In this document: positions 7,423 to 16,745 of the stretch, in pieces
How the letters are laid out: every line of letters begins with the position of its first letter
Numbering within the stretch: the first letter of the stretch is position 1
Assembly: GCF_036242395.1 (NCBI RefSeq)
Contig: NZ_CP108458.1
Coordinates: 6,324,001-6,388,000, forward strand
DNA from: Kitasatospora sp. NBC_01266
Lineage (GTDB): Bacteria; Actinomycetota; Actinomycetes; Streptomycetales; Streptomycetaceae
DNA length: 64,000 bases
Direction: 5' to 3'
Position numbers and translations under genes: made by a program
Notes under the pieces: generated by a model
Databases searched by the model: none
The model's input: only the letters and a program-made list of their open reading frames with translations
What the model was told of the DNA's origin: nothing

Positions 7423-10400
7423 ATGGGGAGTACCGCATCTACAGGCGGCGGTGAGGGCCGGGACGGGGCGTGGCTGCGGCGGTTGAGGATCAGCGCGGGG
7501 CTGACTCACGCGCAGCTTGCCGCGCGGGCCCGGGTGGGCGAGCGTACCGTGCGTGACCTGGAGCGGGGGGCGCGGCCTCGGGCCGTCACGCTGCACCGTC
7601 TCGCCGCTGCGCTCGGGGTGGACGCCGTGCAGCTCGACGCGCTCGTTCACGCCGCTGAGCGGGAAGATCGTCCGGGAGGCGGCCAGAACGGTGACAGGAA
7701 GACGGGTACTGGCGCCACAGACGACAATGCCGGCGCGGAACTTCGCGTGGATGTGCTCGGGCCCCTTGCGGCGCGGCGCGGGCGAGATTCTGTCGTCATC
7801 CCGTCGGGGCTGCAGCGCACGCTGTTGGGCCTGCTCGCCGCCCAGCCGGATCGGGTGGTCGGCGTTGAGGAGATCATTGACGTGCTGTGGGGCAGCGAAC
7901 CTCCGCGCACCTGTCGCGAGCTTGTGCGCTCGCATGTCAGCAGCTTGGGTCGGCTGCTCGCGATGCCTGGTGCGCCCGCGCCGGCCGCGCCGCTGCGGCG
8001 GGAGCGACACGGGTATCGGCTGCGGCTCGGGCTGAACGGCTCGGACGCGGCGCGCTTCGAGGATCTGGCGGCGCGGGCCCGTCGTGCGGCGGCGGCCCGG
8101 GACGCGCAGTCCGCCTGGCAGCTTCACGGCTGTGCGCTCGGTTGCTGGCGTGGTCCGCTGCTGGCGGGCGAGGGCCCGTGGCGGCTCCAGCATCCGGCGG
8201 CGGTCGCCCTCACGGCACTGCGGACCGCGGTCGCGGTGGAGTGGGCCGACATCGGTCTCGGGCTGGGCAGTTATGCGCCCATGGCCCAGATGCTGCAGGT
8301 GCTGTGCGCCGAAGAGCCCCTCCACGAAGGTCTGGCTTCCCGACTCATGCTCGCCTGGGCGGGCGAGGGGCGCCAGGCTGCGGCTCTCACCCTCTACAGC
8401 GACATGCTGCGGCGGTTGGACGCGGGGCTCGGGGTGGAACCGGGTCCGGTGCTGCGTGAGGCGCACCTACGGGTGCTGCACGGGCGGCTTCCGCCGGTGA
8501 CGCGTTCGGTCGGGGACGGCCGCACGTCTGCGCCGACCGCGGATGACGCGGTGGTCGGGAAGGCGTTGTCGAGCGTGGCGGAACCTGAGAAGCCCGCGTT
8601 GCGGGAGGGGACCGTGCTGCTCGACCGGACCGAGCAGCTCGCGGTGGTGGAGCGCGCGGCCGCTGAGGCACGGGCCGGTCAGGGCGCGGTGGTGCTGGTG
8701 CGGGCCGGTGCGGGGATGGGGAAGACCTCGCTGCTGAATGCCTGGGTGTCCGCCGAACAGGCTGAACAGGCCGGTGGGATGCGGGTGGTGCGGGCCGACG
8801 GCGGTGAGCTGGAACAGGACTTCGCCTTCTCGGTGCTACGGCAGCTGGTCGAACCGCTGCTGGCCCGGGCCGATCGTGCCGGGCGGGAGCGGCTGCTGTC
8901 GGGCCCGGCGGACTTGGCCTCGTACGCCTTGCGGGTGGACGGTGCCGCTGGGGGGGAGGGGTTGTCGCCGGAGGCGTCGCTGGGTGTCCTGCACAGCTTG
9001 TACTGGCTGATGGTGCACGTCGCCGATGACGGGCCGATCGCGCTGGTGGTCGACGACGCGCACTGGGCGGACGTGCCGTCGGTGCGTTGGCTGGAGTATC
9101 TGGCCCGGCGGGTGCGTGGTCTGCCGTTGTTGGTGGTGCTGGCCGCGCGCGCGGATGCCGGGACGCGGGTCGAGCCGCTGCTGGAGCGGATCGGCGCCCA
9201 GGCGCACTGCCGGCCCGTGGAGCTGCCGGCCCTGGCCGCGGACAGTGTGGCCGCGCTGGTGCGAACGCGGTTGGGCGGGGACGCCGATCCGCGGTTCGCC
9301 GCCGCCTGCGCCGAGGCGACCCGGGGCAATCCGCTGCTGCTGCGCGAGCTGTTGCGGACGCTGGCCGACAACAGGGTCAGGCCGGCCGGCGATCAGGCGT
9401 TGGTGGTGGAGGAGTTCCGGGGCCGGATCCTGGCGGGCACTGTGGTCAAGCGCCTGGCGGGCGAGCCGGAGGCGGTCCGCCTGCTGGTCCGCGCCCTGGT
9501 GGTGCTGGGGGACGGCACCGGCTGGCCGGTCGCGGCCGAGCTGGCCGGGCTGGGCGAGGCGAGGACCCGGGAGCTCGGCCGCCGGTTGCAGCGGATCGGG
9601 GTGCTGGCCCCCGGTGACCCGGCGCGGTTCGAGCATCCCCTGGTCCGCGCCGCGATCGCCGAAGCCCTCTGCGGGCCGGTGGAGTTGGCCGACGGACATG
9701 CCCGGGCGGCCGAACTGCTCCACCGCGAAGGCGCGGCCGAGGCCGCAGTGGCGGCCCACCTGCTGCTGGCCGAACCCAACGGCGATGCCTGGCGGGTGGA
9801 GGTCCTGCGGGAGGCGGCGAGGGCGACCCGCGGCCGGGGGGCGCCGGAGGTCACCGTGACCTATCTGCGCCGAGCCCTGCGCGAACCCATGTCGGTCAAG
9901 GAACGCGGCCCGCTGCTGCTGGAGTTGGGCGCGGACGAGTTGCAGGTCGACGCCGGTGCGGGCCGGCACCGCCTGGCGCAGGCCGCGGACGCGCTGACCG
10001 ACCCGTACTCCCGGGCCCAGGCGGCCCACCTGCTCGCCCACGCGCTGTTCCTCGAGCAGCAGCACGAGGACGCCGTCGACGTGCTCACCCGCGCGGTGGA
10101 GGACCTGCGGGAGGCGGAGGACGGCAGCGGGATCGCCCGCGAGGTGTCGTGGTACCTGCAGGCCCAGATGCTGCTGATCGGCTACGACCAGCTGTCCACC
10201 CTCCCCGCCGCGCGGTCCCGGGCCCGGCGGCTGCGGGAGCACGCGCTGGCCGGCGACACCCCCGGGGAGTGCGCGGTGCTCGCCGCGCTGTCCGTCTCGG
10301 CCCTCAGCGGCGAGGGCGGCGCCGCCGTCGTCGACGACCTCGTCGACCGGGCGCTGCGCGGCGGGTTGGCGGGCACGGACCAGTCGCAGCTGCTGCTGAG

Positions 10401-11472
10401 CCTGGCCGGGCTGGCCTTCGTGGCCACCGATCGGCTCGACGAGGCGGCGGCGCGGTTCGACCAGATCGCCGAGGCGGCCGGGCGCCAGGGCTCCTTCGTC
10501 ATGGTGTCGGCGGCGCTGACCTGGCAGGTGTCGATCAACCGCCACCGGGGCTGGCAGGTCGCGCTCACCCCGGAGTTCGGGCACCCGGCGATGTCCGACG
10601 AGGACCTGGAGCTGCGGGTCCGGACGGCCATGACGACCCAGGTGGGCGAGTCGCTGATCGAGCGCGGCGACCTGGCCGGGGCGGCGCGGGCGCTGGCCCC
10701 GGACACCGGCGGCGACCAGGTGGGCTGGGCCTGGCAGGGTCCGCTGCTCCTGGTCCGCAGCCGGCTGCACGCCGAGCGGGGCAATCCTGCCGCCGCGCTC
10801 GCGGTCCTGCTGGAGTACGGGGCACAGGAGCGGTGGGCCGGGGTCACCAACCTGGCCCTCGCACCCTGGCGCTCGCAGGCGGCCCTCGCCCACCTGGCAC
10901 TGGGGCAGCGGGCGGACGCGCTCCGGCTCGCCACCGAGGAGTTGGAGCTGGCGCACCGCTGGGGCACCGGGCGGTCGATCGGCGTGGCTTCACGCTGCCT
11001 GGGCGTCGTGACGGGCGGAGCGGAGGGGGCCGCCCTGCTGCACGAGGCCGTCGCCGTGCTGGAGCAGTCCCCGGCCCGGCTCGAACTGGCCCGGGCGCTC
11101 TACGAGTCGGGGGTCGCCCTGGCGCGCACCGGCGAGGCCGATCGGGCCCGGCGCAGCCTCGCCCGGGCGCTGGACCTCGCGGATGCCTGCGGCAGCGTCC
11201 TGCTGGCCAGCCGGGCCGGAGGGGCGCTGACCGGGCTGGGCGTGCGCCCCGGCCCGGTGCCGCCGCCCGCCCCCAGCCTGTCGATGACCGAGCACCGCGT
11301 GCTGGAGCTGGCCGGTGCCGGCCACAGCGACCGGCAGATCGCCCAAGCCTTGCTGCTCACCCCGCAGGACGTGACCGTACTGACCGGCCGGGTGGTCCGC
11401 ACCATGGGCGCGACCGGCTGCGCCGACCTCGCCGACCGCGGGCAAGGCATCGCGCCCGCGAGCCTGCCGTGA
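7423..11472 (+). CDS. Giant regulator: XRE HTH, SARP domain, ATPase, TPR-like repeats, LuxR HTH
   Basis: 1349 residues from ATG 7423; GTG 7420 is nearly as good, with GGGAGGGG about 9-11 bases upstream. Order: XRE helix-turn-helix (about 14-70, LTHAQLAARARVGERTVRDLE), OmpR-type winged helix of SARPs (about 107-200), bacterial activation domain (about 208-350), ATPase with Walker A GAGMGKTS (about 428) and Walker B IALVVDDAHWAD (about 539), long helical repeats (about 700-1270), and a C-terminal LuxR-type helix-turn-helix (about 1285-1340, MTEHRVLELAGAGHSDRQIA). SARP and large LuxR ATPases both activate secondary-metabolite genes. Three DNA-binding modules in one chain is unusual. It is transposon cargo and lies just upstream of the lectin gene, which it may control. 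Confidence 0.8.
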   Translation: MGSTASTGGGEGRDGAWLRRLRISAGLTHAQLAARARVGERTVRDLERGARPRAVTLHRLAAALGVDAVQLDALVHAAEREDRPGGGQNGDRKTGTGATDDNAGAELRVDVLGPLAARRGRDSVVIPSGLQRTLLGLLAAQPDRVVGVEEIIDVLWGSEPPRTCRELVRSHVSSLGRLLAMPGAPAPAAPLRRERHGYRLRLGLNGSDAARFEDLAARARRAAAARDAQSAWQLHGCALGCWRGPLLAGEGPWRLQHPAAVALTALRTAVAVEWADIGLGLGSYAPMAQMLQVLCAEEPLHEGLASRLMLAWAGEGRQAAALTLYSDMLRRLDAGLGVEPGPVLREAHLRVLHGRLPPVTRSVGDGRTSAPTADDAVVGKALSSVAEPEKPALREGTVLLDRTEQLAVVERAAAEARAGQGAVVLVRAGAGMGKTSLLNAWVSAEQAEQAGGMRVVRADGGELEQDFAFSVLRQLVEPLLARADRAGRERLLSGPADLASYALRVDGAAGGEGLSPEASLGVLHSLYWLMVHVADDGPIALVVDDAHWADVPSVRWLEYLARRVRGLPLLVVLAARADAGTRVEPLLERIGAQAHCRPVELPALAADSVAALVRTRLGGDADPRFAAACAEATRGNPLLLRELLRTLADNRVRPAGDQALVVEEFRGRILAGTVVKRLAGEPEAVRLLVRALVVLGDGTGWPVAAELAGLGEARTRELGRRLQRIGVLAPGDPARFEHPLVRAAIAEALCGPVELADGHARAAELLHREGAAEAAVAAHLLLAEPNGDAWRVEVLREAARATRGRGAPEVTVTYLRRALREPMSVKERGPLLLELGADELQVDAGAGRHRLAQAADALTDPYSRAQAAHLLAHALFLEQQHEDAVDVLTRAVEDLREAEDGSGIAREVSWYLQAQMLLIGYDQLSTLPAARSRARRLREHALAGDTPGECAVLAALSVSALSGEGGAAVVDDLVDRALRGGLAGTDQSQLLLSLAGLAFVATDRLDEAAARFDQIAEAAGRQGSFVMVSAALTWQVSINRHRGWQVALTPEFGHPAMSDEDLELRVRTAMTTQVGESLIERGDLAGAARALAPDTGGDQVGWAWQGPLLLVRSRLHAERGNPAAALAVLLEYGAQERWAGVTNLALAPWRSQAALAHLALGQRADALRLATEELELAHRWGTGRSIGVASRCLGVVTGGAEGAALLHEAVAVLEQSPARLELARALYESGVALARTGEADRARRSLARALDLADACGSVLLASRAGGALTGLGVRPGPVPPPAPSLSMTEHRVLELAGAGHSDRQIAQALLLTPQDVTVLTGRVVRTMGATGCADLADRGQGIAPASLP

Positions 11473-11859
11473 CCGCGGGACGACGGCCACGTCGCGGGCG
11501 ACGCCCGGGCCATGGCCGTGCGGGCCAACTCGGAGATGCTGCGCCGCAGGGCCGAGCGGGCCTTCGCCTACGTGGCCGGGGTCGCCGTCCGAGCGCCGCA
11601 TCCTGCCGGTTCCTGCCGCTTGGCAGCCGTGACCTGCAACGTCGTGCCACACGCCGCCTGCACGGGCACGGCCCTGCCCGGCTCCTACTGTCGGAGACAC
11701 CGCAAGTCAGCTTGCGGAGCCAGCAGGGTGGGGGGACGGGGTCGCCGGTGAAAGCCGACCGCAGCGGCCCCTTCCAGCGGCGACGTGCGGTCCACGTGAC
11801 CGTCGCCCGCGACAGGGCCCTGTCCCAGGCTCCGTGCGAACCGCAAGGGGAGTCCTGAA
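11473..11859. promoter_or_regulatory. Regulator-lectin intergenic region with two palindromes
   Basis: No gene is convincing here. A short hairpin CCGCAAG-TCAG-CTTGCGG lies at 11700-11717. A perfect 14-base palindrome GACAGGGCCCTGTC lies at 11811-11824, 36 bases before the lectin ATG, where an operator would be expected. Similar GACAG/CTGTC half-sites occur upstream of the XRE gene near 17.5 kb. No strong -10/-35 was found. Confidence 0.45.
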
Positions 11860-12849
11860 ATGAAGCGATCAACGTCTCCGTCGCGCGCCCGGCACCAGGC
11901 TCGGCACTGGCTCGCCGTGGCGGGCGTCGCCACCGCGGCGACCCTCGCCACGATCCCCGCGGCATCGGCCGCCACCCACCCCGCCCCGCCCGTCGCGCAC
12001 CCCGCGACCACCTCGGGCAGCCCCGACCTGAGCGGCACCTACACCCTGTCCACCGGTGGCCAGGCCCTCGACGACCCCAACTGGAACAGCAGCGACGGCG
12101 TCCCGCTCGAGACGTACGGCCTGAACGGCGGCACCAACCAGGACTGGGTGCTGCTTCCCCAGCCCGACGGCTCCTACCTGATCATGAACTGGTCGTCGAG
12201 CCTGTGTGCGGTCGCCAAGTCCGGTGCCTCGGGCGCTGCGGTGGTCCAGACGCAGTGCATCGGCGGCGCCGCCCAGGAGTGGGCCTTCGCACAGCAGGTG
12301 AGCGGCTACTACACCATCAGCTCGGTGTCCAGCGGACAGGTGCTCACAACCGCCTCGACCGGTAACCTCGCCCCGGTCACGCAGCAGGCGTACAGCAGCT
12401 CGCCGCTGCAGCAGTGGCTGATCAAGCCGGCCGGCCCCACCGTGAGCGGAAGCCACTCCCTGACCACCGGTGGCAAGGCCCTTGAAGATCCCAACAGCAG
12501 CGGCGGAGCGGGCACCTCGCTCGACACCTCGTCCACGAACGGCGGCGCCAACCAGAGCTGGCAGTTCCTCCCGCTGCCCGACGGCTCCAACCTGCTCGTG
12601 AACAACGCGTCGGGCCTGTGCGCCGACGTCTCCGGCGGCACCAGCGCCCAAGGCGCCACGATCGACCAGTGGTCGTGCGTCGGCAGCACCAACCAGCGCT
12701 GGAGCCTCAACCAGCTGGCGAACGGCTCGTACAACATCTCCTCGGTGCGCAGCGGACTGCTGCTCACCACCGCCTCCGGCGCCGACGGGGCCCTGGTCAC
12801 GCAGCGGGGGAACACCAACTCGCCGCTGCAGCAGTGGACGATCGGCTGA
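11860..12849 (+). CDS. Secreted ricin-type beta-trefoil lectin, two domains
   Basis: 329 residues; ATG 11860 has AGGGGAG 7 bases upstream. A Sec signal peptide (RHQARHWLAVAGVATAATL, cleavage probably after ASAA near residue 38) is followed by two RICIN domains of about 140 residues. All six QxW signatures of two trefoils are present (QDW, QEW, QQW, QSW, QRW, QQW). No catalytic domain is fused, so it is a stand-alone carbohydrate binder; the ligand is unknown. It follows the large regulator in the transposon and ends before a strong terminator. Confidence 0.9.
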   Translation: MKRSTSPSRARHQARHWLAVAGVATAATLATIPAASAATHPAPPVAHPATTSGSPDLSGTYTLSTGGQALDDPNWNSSDGVPLETYGLNGGTNQDWVLLPQPDGSYLIMNWSSSLCAVAKSGASGAAVVQTQCIGGAAQEWAFAQQVSGYYTISSVSSGQVLTTASTGNLAPVTQQAYSSSPLQQWLIKPAGPTVSGSHSLTTGGKALEDPNSSGGAGTSLDTSSTNGGANQSWQFLPLPDGSNLLVNNASGLCADVSGGTSAQGATIDQWSCVGSTNQRWSLNQLANGSYNISSVRSGLLLTTASGADGALVTQRGNTNSPLQQWTIG

Positions 12850-12886
12850 ACAGCTGATTCGCGTCCGCGCTCGGGGCGCACCTGAC

Positions 12887-12927
12887 GGTCGGGTCCCCGG
12901 GGAACCTCGTTCCCCGGGGACCCGACC
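12887..12927 (+). terminator. Strong hairpin terminator after the lectin gene
   Basis: A perfect 19-base-pair stem (12887-12905 with 12909-12927) and a 3-base loop, 37 bases after the lectin stop. There is no T-tract, as is common for actinomycete terminators. Confidence 0.9.
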
Positions 12928-13125
12928 ACTTCGCTCCGTCACCGCGGCGACCGGATCCCGGCCGACCGCGACCGCCACCTCCCGCATCGTCAGACCGACA
13001 CCGCCCTCCCCACCGGACTCCGCCGTCTCCACCAACCGCCGGTAGTCCGGCGCCAGCGCCTCCACCGCCACCACCCGACGCTCCAACACGCCCTCGCCGA
13101 CTTCAGCTCACCCTCAAGGCGCTCC
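12928..13125 (-). pseudogene. Fragment resembling an IS-associated helper protein
   Basis: On the minus strand from about 13089 the frame reads ALAPDYRRLVETAESGGEG then VGLTMREVAVAVGRDPVAAVTE, which recalls the C-terminal winged-helix half of helper proteins encoded by other Streptomyces IS elements. The upstream part is cut by the right IS copy at 13129 and the downstream part runs into the lectin terminator. Weak similarity judged by eye only. Confidence 0.3.
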
Positions 13126-13230
13126 AATGAGTGGTGTGCATCGTGAAGTTGCAGGTCATGGTTCTGGTGTGCGTCGGCGTCAGGGTGCTCACGCTGGTTG
13201 TGGACGTATGACTTCGGCGTAGATCGTCGG

Positions 13231-14070
13231 TCAGCGGGCGACTTCGCGGTTCGTCAGGACCAGAAGGGCCCGGACCAGCGCGGTCGCCCACTTCGGGTCG
13301 GTGCGGACCTTGCCGAGGACGCGCCAGTTCTTCAGGTGTGCGAAGCCGTGTTCGACCGGCGCCCGGACCGCGGCCAGCGCCTTGTTGGACACTTTCTGAC
13401 CTCGAGTCAGGGGTCGGTTGCGGGCGGCCTTGTAGCCGGTGATCACCGCCGGGTCGGCGTCGGGGTCGCTGTCGTCGAGGCCGACGAAGCCCAGGTCGGC
13501 GATCGCGCCGAGGCCGGCCGCGCGCAGATGGGCGGTCAGTTTGTCGTGGCGGCAGGCGGTGATCTCCGAGGTGCGTCCGGGCCGGACCGCGCTCACCCAG
13601 ACCAGGCGGCCCTTGTCGTCGGTGAGCGCGATCACGAGCAGGCCGTGGCATTTGTGCTTGCCGGAGTAGTTCTTCCGGTTCTCGGTCCCGGTGCGGCGGT
13701 GGGTGCGGATCAGAGAACCGTCCAGCAGGGCCACCCCGCCACCCGATCGGGTGATCTTCTTGAGCGCGCGGTCCAGGCGCGGGGCGCGAGCGGCCAGCAG
13801 GCCGACGACCTCGCGCACCCACCGGGTCACGGTGGTGCGGTGCACCCCGTTCCCGCCGGCCAGGTCGCCGGGCCGCTGGTCACAGCGCAGCACCGCCAGC
13901 ACGATGCCGGCGATCCTCCCTGCCGACAGGGCCCGCCACCGCGATCCGATCTTCTTGCAGTGGCCGCGGATCAGGTCGGCGAGCCAGTTCAAGGTGGCAC
14001 TCGACAGCGGCAGGCGGGCGGTGTAGACAAGACCGTCGGGGCCCTCGACGAGACCGTTGTTTTTCTTCAC
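13231..14070 (-). CDS. IS5-family (DDE_Tnp_4-like) transposase, intact
   Basis: 279 residues from GTG 14070. Helix-turn-helix near residues 60-90 (GNGVHRTTVTRWVREV), catalytic D in LLDGSLIRTHRR, second D in IADLGFVGLDD, and E in VEHGFAHLKNWRVLGKV, so the DDE triad appears complete. The chain ends with a typical tail (ALVRALLVLTNREVAR). It can presumably mobilise the composite transposon, since the other copy lacks the catalytic Glu. Confidence 0.85.
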   Translation of the reverse strand: MKKNNGLVEGPDGLVYTARLPLSSATLNWLADLIRGHCKKIGSRWRALSAGRIAGIVLAVLRCDQRPGDLAGGNGVHRTTVTRWVREVVGLLAARAPRLDRALKKITRSGGGVALLDGSLIRTHRRTGTENRKNYSGKHKCHGLLVIALTDDKGRLVWVSAVRPGRTSEITACRHDKLTAHLRAAGLGAIADLGFVGLDDSDPDADPAVITGYKAARNRPLTRGQKVSNKALAAVRAPVEHGFAHLKNWRVLGKVRTDPKWATALVRALLVLTNREVAR

Positions 14071-14134
14071 ACCAAACTCAACTGCCGCCGGGGGCCCTCC
14101 GGTTACGCCCCTGCGGCGTGCAGGGCCGGGATGG

Positions 14135-14590
14135 CTACAGCCGTGCGGTGAACTTCCCGTCGCCGCGTTTGTGCAGCCATCCGCGGTCCTCGAGCTTGAC
14201 CAGTTTCGCCCGCAGCGGCTCCAGCTTCCCGCGCGCCTCCACCGGAAGGCCCAGCTCTTCGCCCACCGCCCGCACCTGCACCGGACCGCCGGCGGCTCGC
14301 ACGATCGCCAGTATCCGGCGGTAGTCCTCGGGCAGCGCGGTCTCGTCAACGCTGTCGCCACGGTGCGGGACCAGCAGCACCGCACGCCCGCCAACCTGCG
14401 CTGACGCCGGTGCGACGGCAGCCCGTTCCCCAGCTGTCCGCTCGCTCATCCGCGTCAGGACCCTCTCGGCGACTGCGCGTTCGTCCCGCTCGGCCCGCAC
14501 CTGGTCCAGCTGCTTGACCAGCTGTTCTTCCAGCTCGTCCAGTTCCGCGCGGCGCGCGGCGATCCGTTCCAGTACCTCGGGGTCCACCAT
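14135..14590 (-). CDS. IS-encoded helper protein, right copy
   Basis: Same 151-residue sequence as the left copy: N-terminal coiled coil and C-terminal winged-helix-like segment. It is transcribed toward the transposase gene with 64 bases between them, an arrangement that would allow co-transcription. Function unproven. Confidence 0.7.
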   Translation of the reverse strand: MVDPEVLERIAARRAELDELEEQLVKQLDQVRAERDERAVAERVLTRMSERTAGERAAVAPASAQVGGRAVLLVPHRGDSVDETALPEDYRRILAIVRAAGGPVQVRAVGEELGLPVEARGKLEPLRAKLVKLEDRGWLHKRGDGKFTARL

Positions 14591-14753
14591 GCCCGGGAGC
14601 GTAGGAGCACCGCGGGCTGGAACGGGCCAGAACCCACGAAGACCTCCCTGCCCGATGATCTACACGCCAGACTGCCGCGCATGACCAGCACGAGCACCCG
14701 GGCACGGAATCACACCAGGCCCGTGACCTGCCACTTCACGATGCACACCACTC

Positions 14754-15826
14754 AATACGCGCTCGCCGCGCGCCGCCTCCAGATCCTTGGAGCACAAGGG
14801 CAAGACGCCGAAGCCGACGCGCGCGCCTTCCTGGACTGGTTGGCCACAACATCACGCTCATGGCTGATCGTTCTGGACGACCTCACCGACCTCGAAGAGC
14901 TCTCCCGCTGGTGGCCACCACGCTCTCGGCTCGCGAACGGGCGAGCCCTGGCCACCACCCGACTACGAGACGCGCGGCTGTCGGGGGCCGGACGAACCGT
15001 CGTCGAGGTCGGCACCTACACCGCCAACGAAGCCTCGGCCTATCTGCACGACCGATTCACCGGCGCCGGCACGCCCCACCTGCTGGACGCCCGAGCCGAG
15101 GCCATGGTGCGCGAGCTGGGCCACCTGCCGCTGGCCCTGGGGCACGCCGCCTCGTACATGATCAACGAGGACGTGCCCTGCACTTCCTACCTCCAGCGGT
15201 TCACCGACCGCCGCGCACGCCTCGACGCGGTGCTGCCCCGCGAAGCCGACAGCGAAGGCTACGGTCGGCAGATCACCGCCGCCCTACTGCTGACCCTCGA
15301 CGCCGCCCAGCAGTGCGAGCCGGTCGGCCTGGCCGCCGCAGCCATCCGCCTCGCCGCCCATCTCGACCCGGCCGGCCACCCCCGCGAGCTATGGGTTGCC
15401 TCCACTACAGCGGCTTACCTGACCGCGCATCGCACCCCGCCCGCACCCACCGTCGCGACCCCGGACCCGGTCAGCACCGACGAAGCAGAGGCAGTGCTGC
15501 GCGTACTGCACCGCTACGGGCTCCTCACCTGCGGCGGGCGAGACGATCCACGTGCGGTCCGGGTACATGCCCTGACCGCTCGAGCCACCCGCGAAACCAT
15601 CCTGCCCGGCGATCTGCCGGCCACCGCCTGGGCTGCCGCCGATGCCCTGGCCGGCGTCTGGCCCCCGAGTGATCATGAACACCCCGACCTGGCGGCCGCG
15701 TTGCGGAGCAACGCCGATGCACTGGCGTCCTGCGCGGGCGATCTGCTCTGGCAACCCGAGAGCCACCCGATTCTCAGGCGGGCCGGCCACAGCCTGGCGA
15801 CTGCGGGCTTTCAGTGGGCGGAATGA
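14754..15826 (+). pseudogene. STAND (NB-ARC/TPR) gene, fragment 2: NB-ARC core
   Basis: Continues the frame of fragment 1 from the AAT at 14754. Walker B is clear (SWLIVLDDLTDLEEL), followed by the NB-ARC sensor region (RALATTRLRDARL), the GLPLA-like turn (LGHLPLALGHAASYM) and a winged-helix/ARC part. Near the end, HPILRRAGHSLATAGFQWAE corresponds to the linker before TPRs in this family. The TGA at 15824-15826 probably results from the junction with the second insertion. Start codons inside this piece are not genuine. Confidence 0.85.
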
Positions 15827-15914
15827 GAGATTAAGTCCGTTCTGTCGTCGCCTGAACGTGTGGCCTTGCTACCTCTGGCAGGTCGCGGGGCTGGCGCCGT
15901 GCTGAGGTGACTGC

Positions 15915-16745
15915 GTGAGCGACCGCAAGCCCTACAAGAGCGACTTGTCCGACGAACGCTGGGCGCTGATCGAGCCGGTGATCACCTCGTGGAAGGTCCA
16001 GCATCCCTCGGTCAGCGGCCACGAAGGCCGCTACGAGATGCGGGAGATCGTCAACGCGCTGCTCTACCAGTCCCGGACCGGCTGCCAGTGGGACTACCTC
16101 CCGCACGACCTGCCACCCGCCGGCGCGGTGAAGTACTACTTCTACACGTGGCGCAATGACGGCACCGACCAGGTCATTCATGACCTGCTGCGCTGGCAGG
16201 TCCGCGAGAAGAGGGGCCGATTAGCCGACCCCAGCCTGGTGGTGCTCGACACCCAGAGCCTGCACGCGGCGGCCGGGGTGCCGGCCAAGACGACGGGACG
16301 CGACGTGGCGAAGAAGGTGCCCGGCCGCAAGCGGGGCCTTGCCGTGGACGTGCTGGGCCTGGTGATCGCCGTGGTCGTGCTGGCCGCCTCCGTCCACGAC
16401 AACGCCTTCGGCACCGCCCTGCTCGACAAGGTCGCAGTAGCCAGTGGCGACACCGTGACGAAGGCCCTGGTGGACCAGGGGTTCAAGAAGACCGTTGTGG
16501 ACCACGGCAAGCAGGTGGGCATCGACGTCGAAATCGTCGAACGCAACCCTGCCGAGACCGGGTTCGTCCCGCAGCCGATCCGGTGGCGGGTGGAGCAGAC
16601 GAACGGGATCTTGATGCTGCACCGGCGACTGGTACGTGACTACGAGCACCGCCCCGCCTCGGCCGAGTCCCGGGTCTACTGGGCGATAAGCGACGTGATG
16701 ACCCGTCGGCTGACCGGCGGCGCGATGTCATGGCGCGGCGCGTGA
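15915..16745 (+). CDS. IS5-family transposase
   Basis: 276 residues, GTG 15915. N-terminal MSDRKPYKSDLSDERWALIEP and NALLYQSRTGCQWDYLP are hallmarks of IS5-type transposases. Catalytic residues: D in VVLDTQSLH, D in KALVDQGFKK, E in RWRVEQTNGILMLHR. Length is normal for the family. It differs from the transposase of the flanking composite element, so it is a separate insertion. Confidence 0.9.
   Translation: MSDRKPYKSDLSDERWALIEPVITSWKVQHPSVSGHEGRYEMREIVNALLYQSRTGCQWDYLPHDLPPAGAVKYYFYTWRNDGTDQVIHDLLRWQVREKRGRLADPSLVVLDTQSLHAAAGVPAKTTGRDVAKKVPGRKRGLAVDVLGLVIAVVVLAASVHDNAFGTALLDKVAVASGDTVTKALVDQGFKKTVVDHGKQVGIDVEIVERNPAETGFVPQPIRWRVEQTNGILMLHRRLVRDYEHRPASAESRVYWAISDVMTRRLTGGAMSWRGA

Larger units (their letters stand above)
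5913..14753. mobile_element. Composite transposon: inverted IS5-like copies around a regulator and a lectin gene
   Basis: 8841 bases. Both outer ends begin GAGTGGTGTGCATCGTGAAG reading inward, and the insert is flanked by AAT at 5910-5912 and 14754-14756, consistent with a 3-base target duplication. The left IS copy (5913-7270) has lost its inner 267 bases; the right copy (13129-14753) is complete and inverted. Cargo: the XRE-SARP-ATPase-LuxR regulator and the ricin-type lectin. Exact restoration of the STAND frame across the outer ends supports one insertion event. AAT also precedes the inner end of the right copy (13126-13128), so later rearrangement of the interior is possible. Confidence 0.8.
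13129..14753 (-). mobile_element. IS5-like element, right copy, complete
   Basis: 1625 bases with terminal inverted repeats starting GAGTGGTGTGCATCGTGAAGT/G and continuing for about 34 bases with few mismatches. It encodes a full-length transposase and the helper protein. AAT lies at both its left (13126-13128) and right (14754-14756) edges. It is inverted relative to the left copy. Confidence 0.85.

Noticed and set aside
10149..11858. Plus-strand frame of 569 codons inside the giant regulator
   Set aside because: Out-of-frame reading of the regulator with Arg/Gly-rich low-complexity translation.
11869..13089. Minus-strand frame opposite the lectin gene
   Set aside because: The lectin has a signal peptide, six QxW motifs, a ribosome binding site and a terminator; the antisense frame has none of these. 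Only its first part (13089 to about 12930) may be a real fragment.
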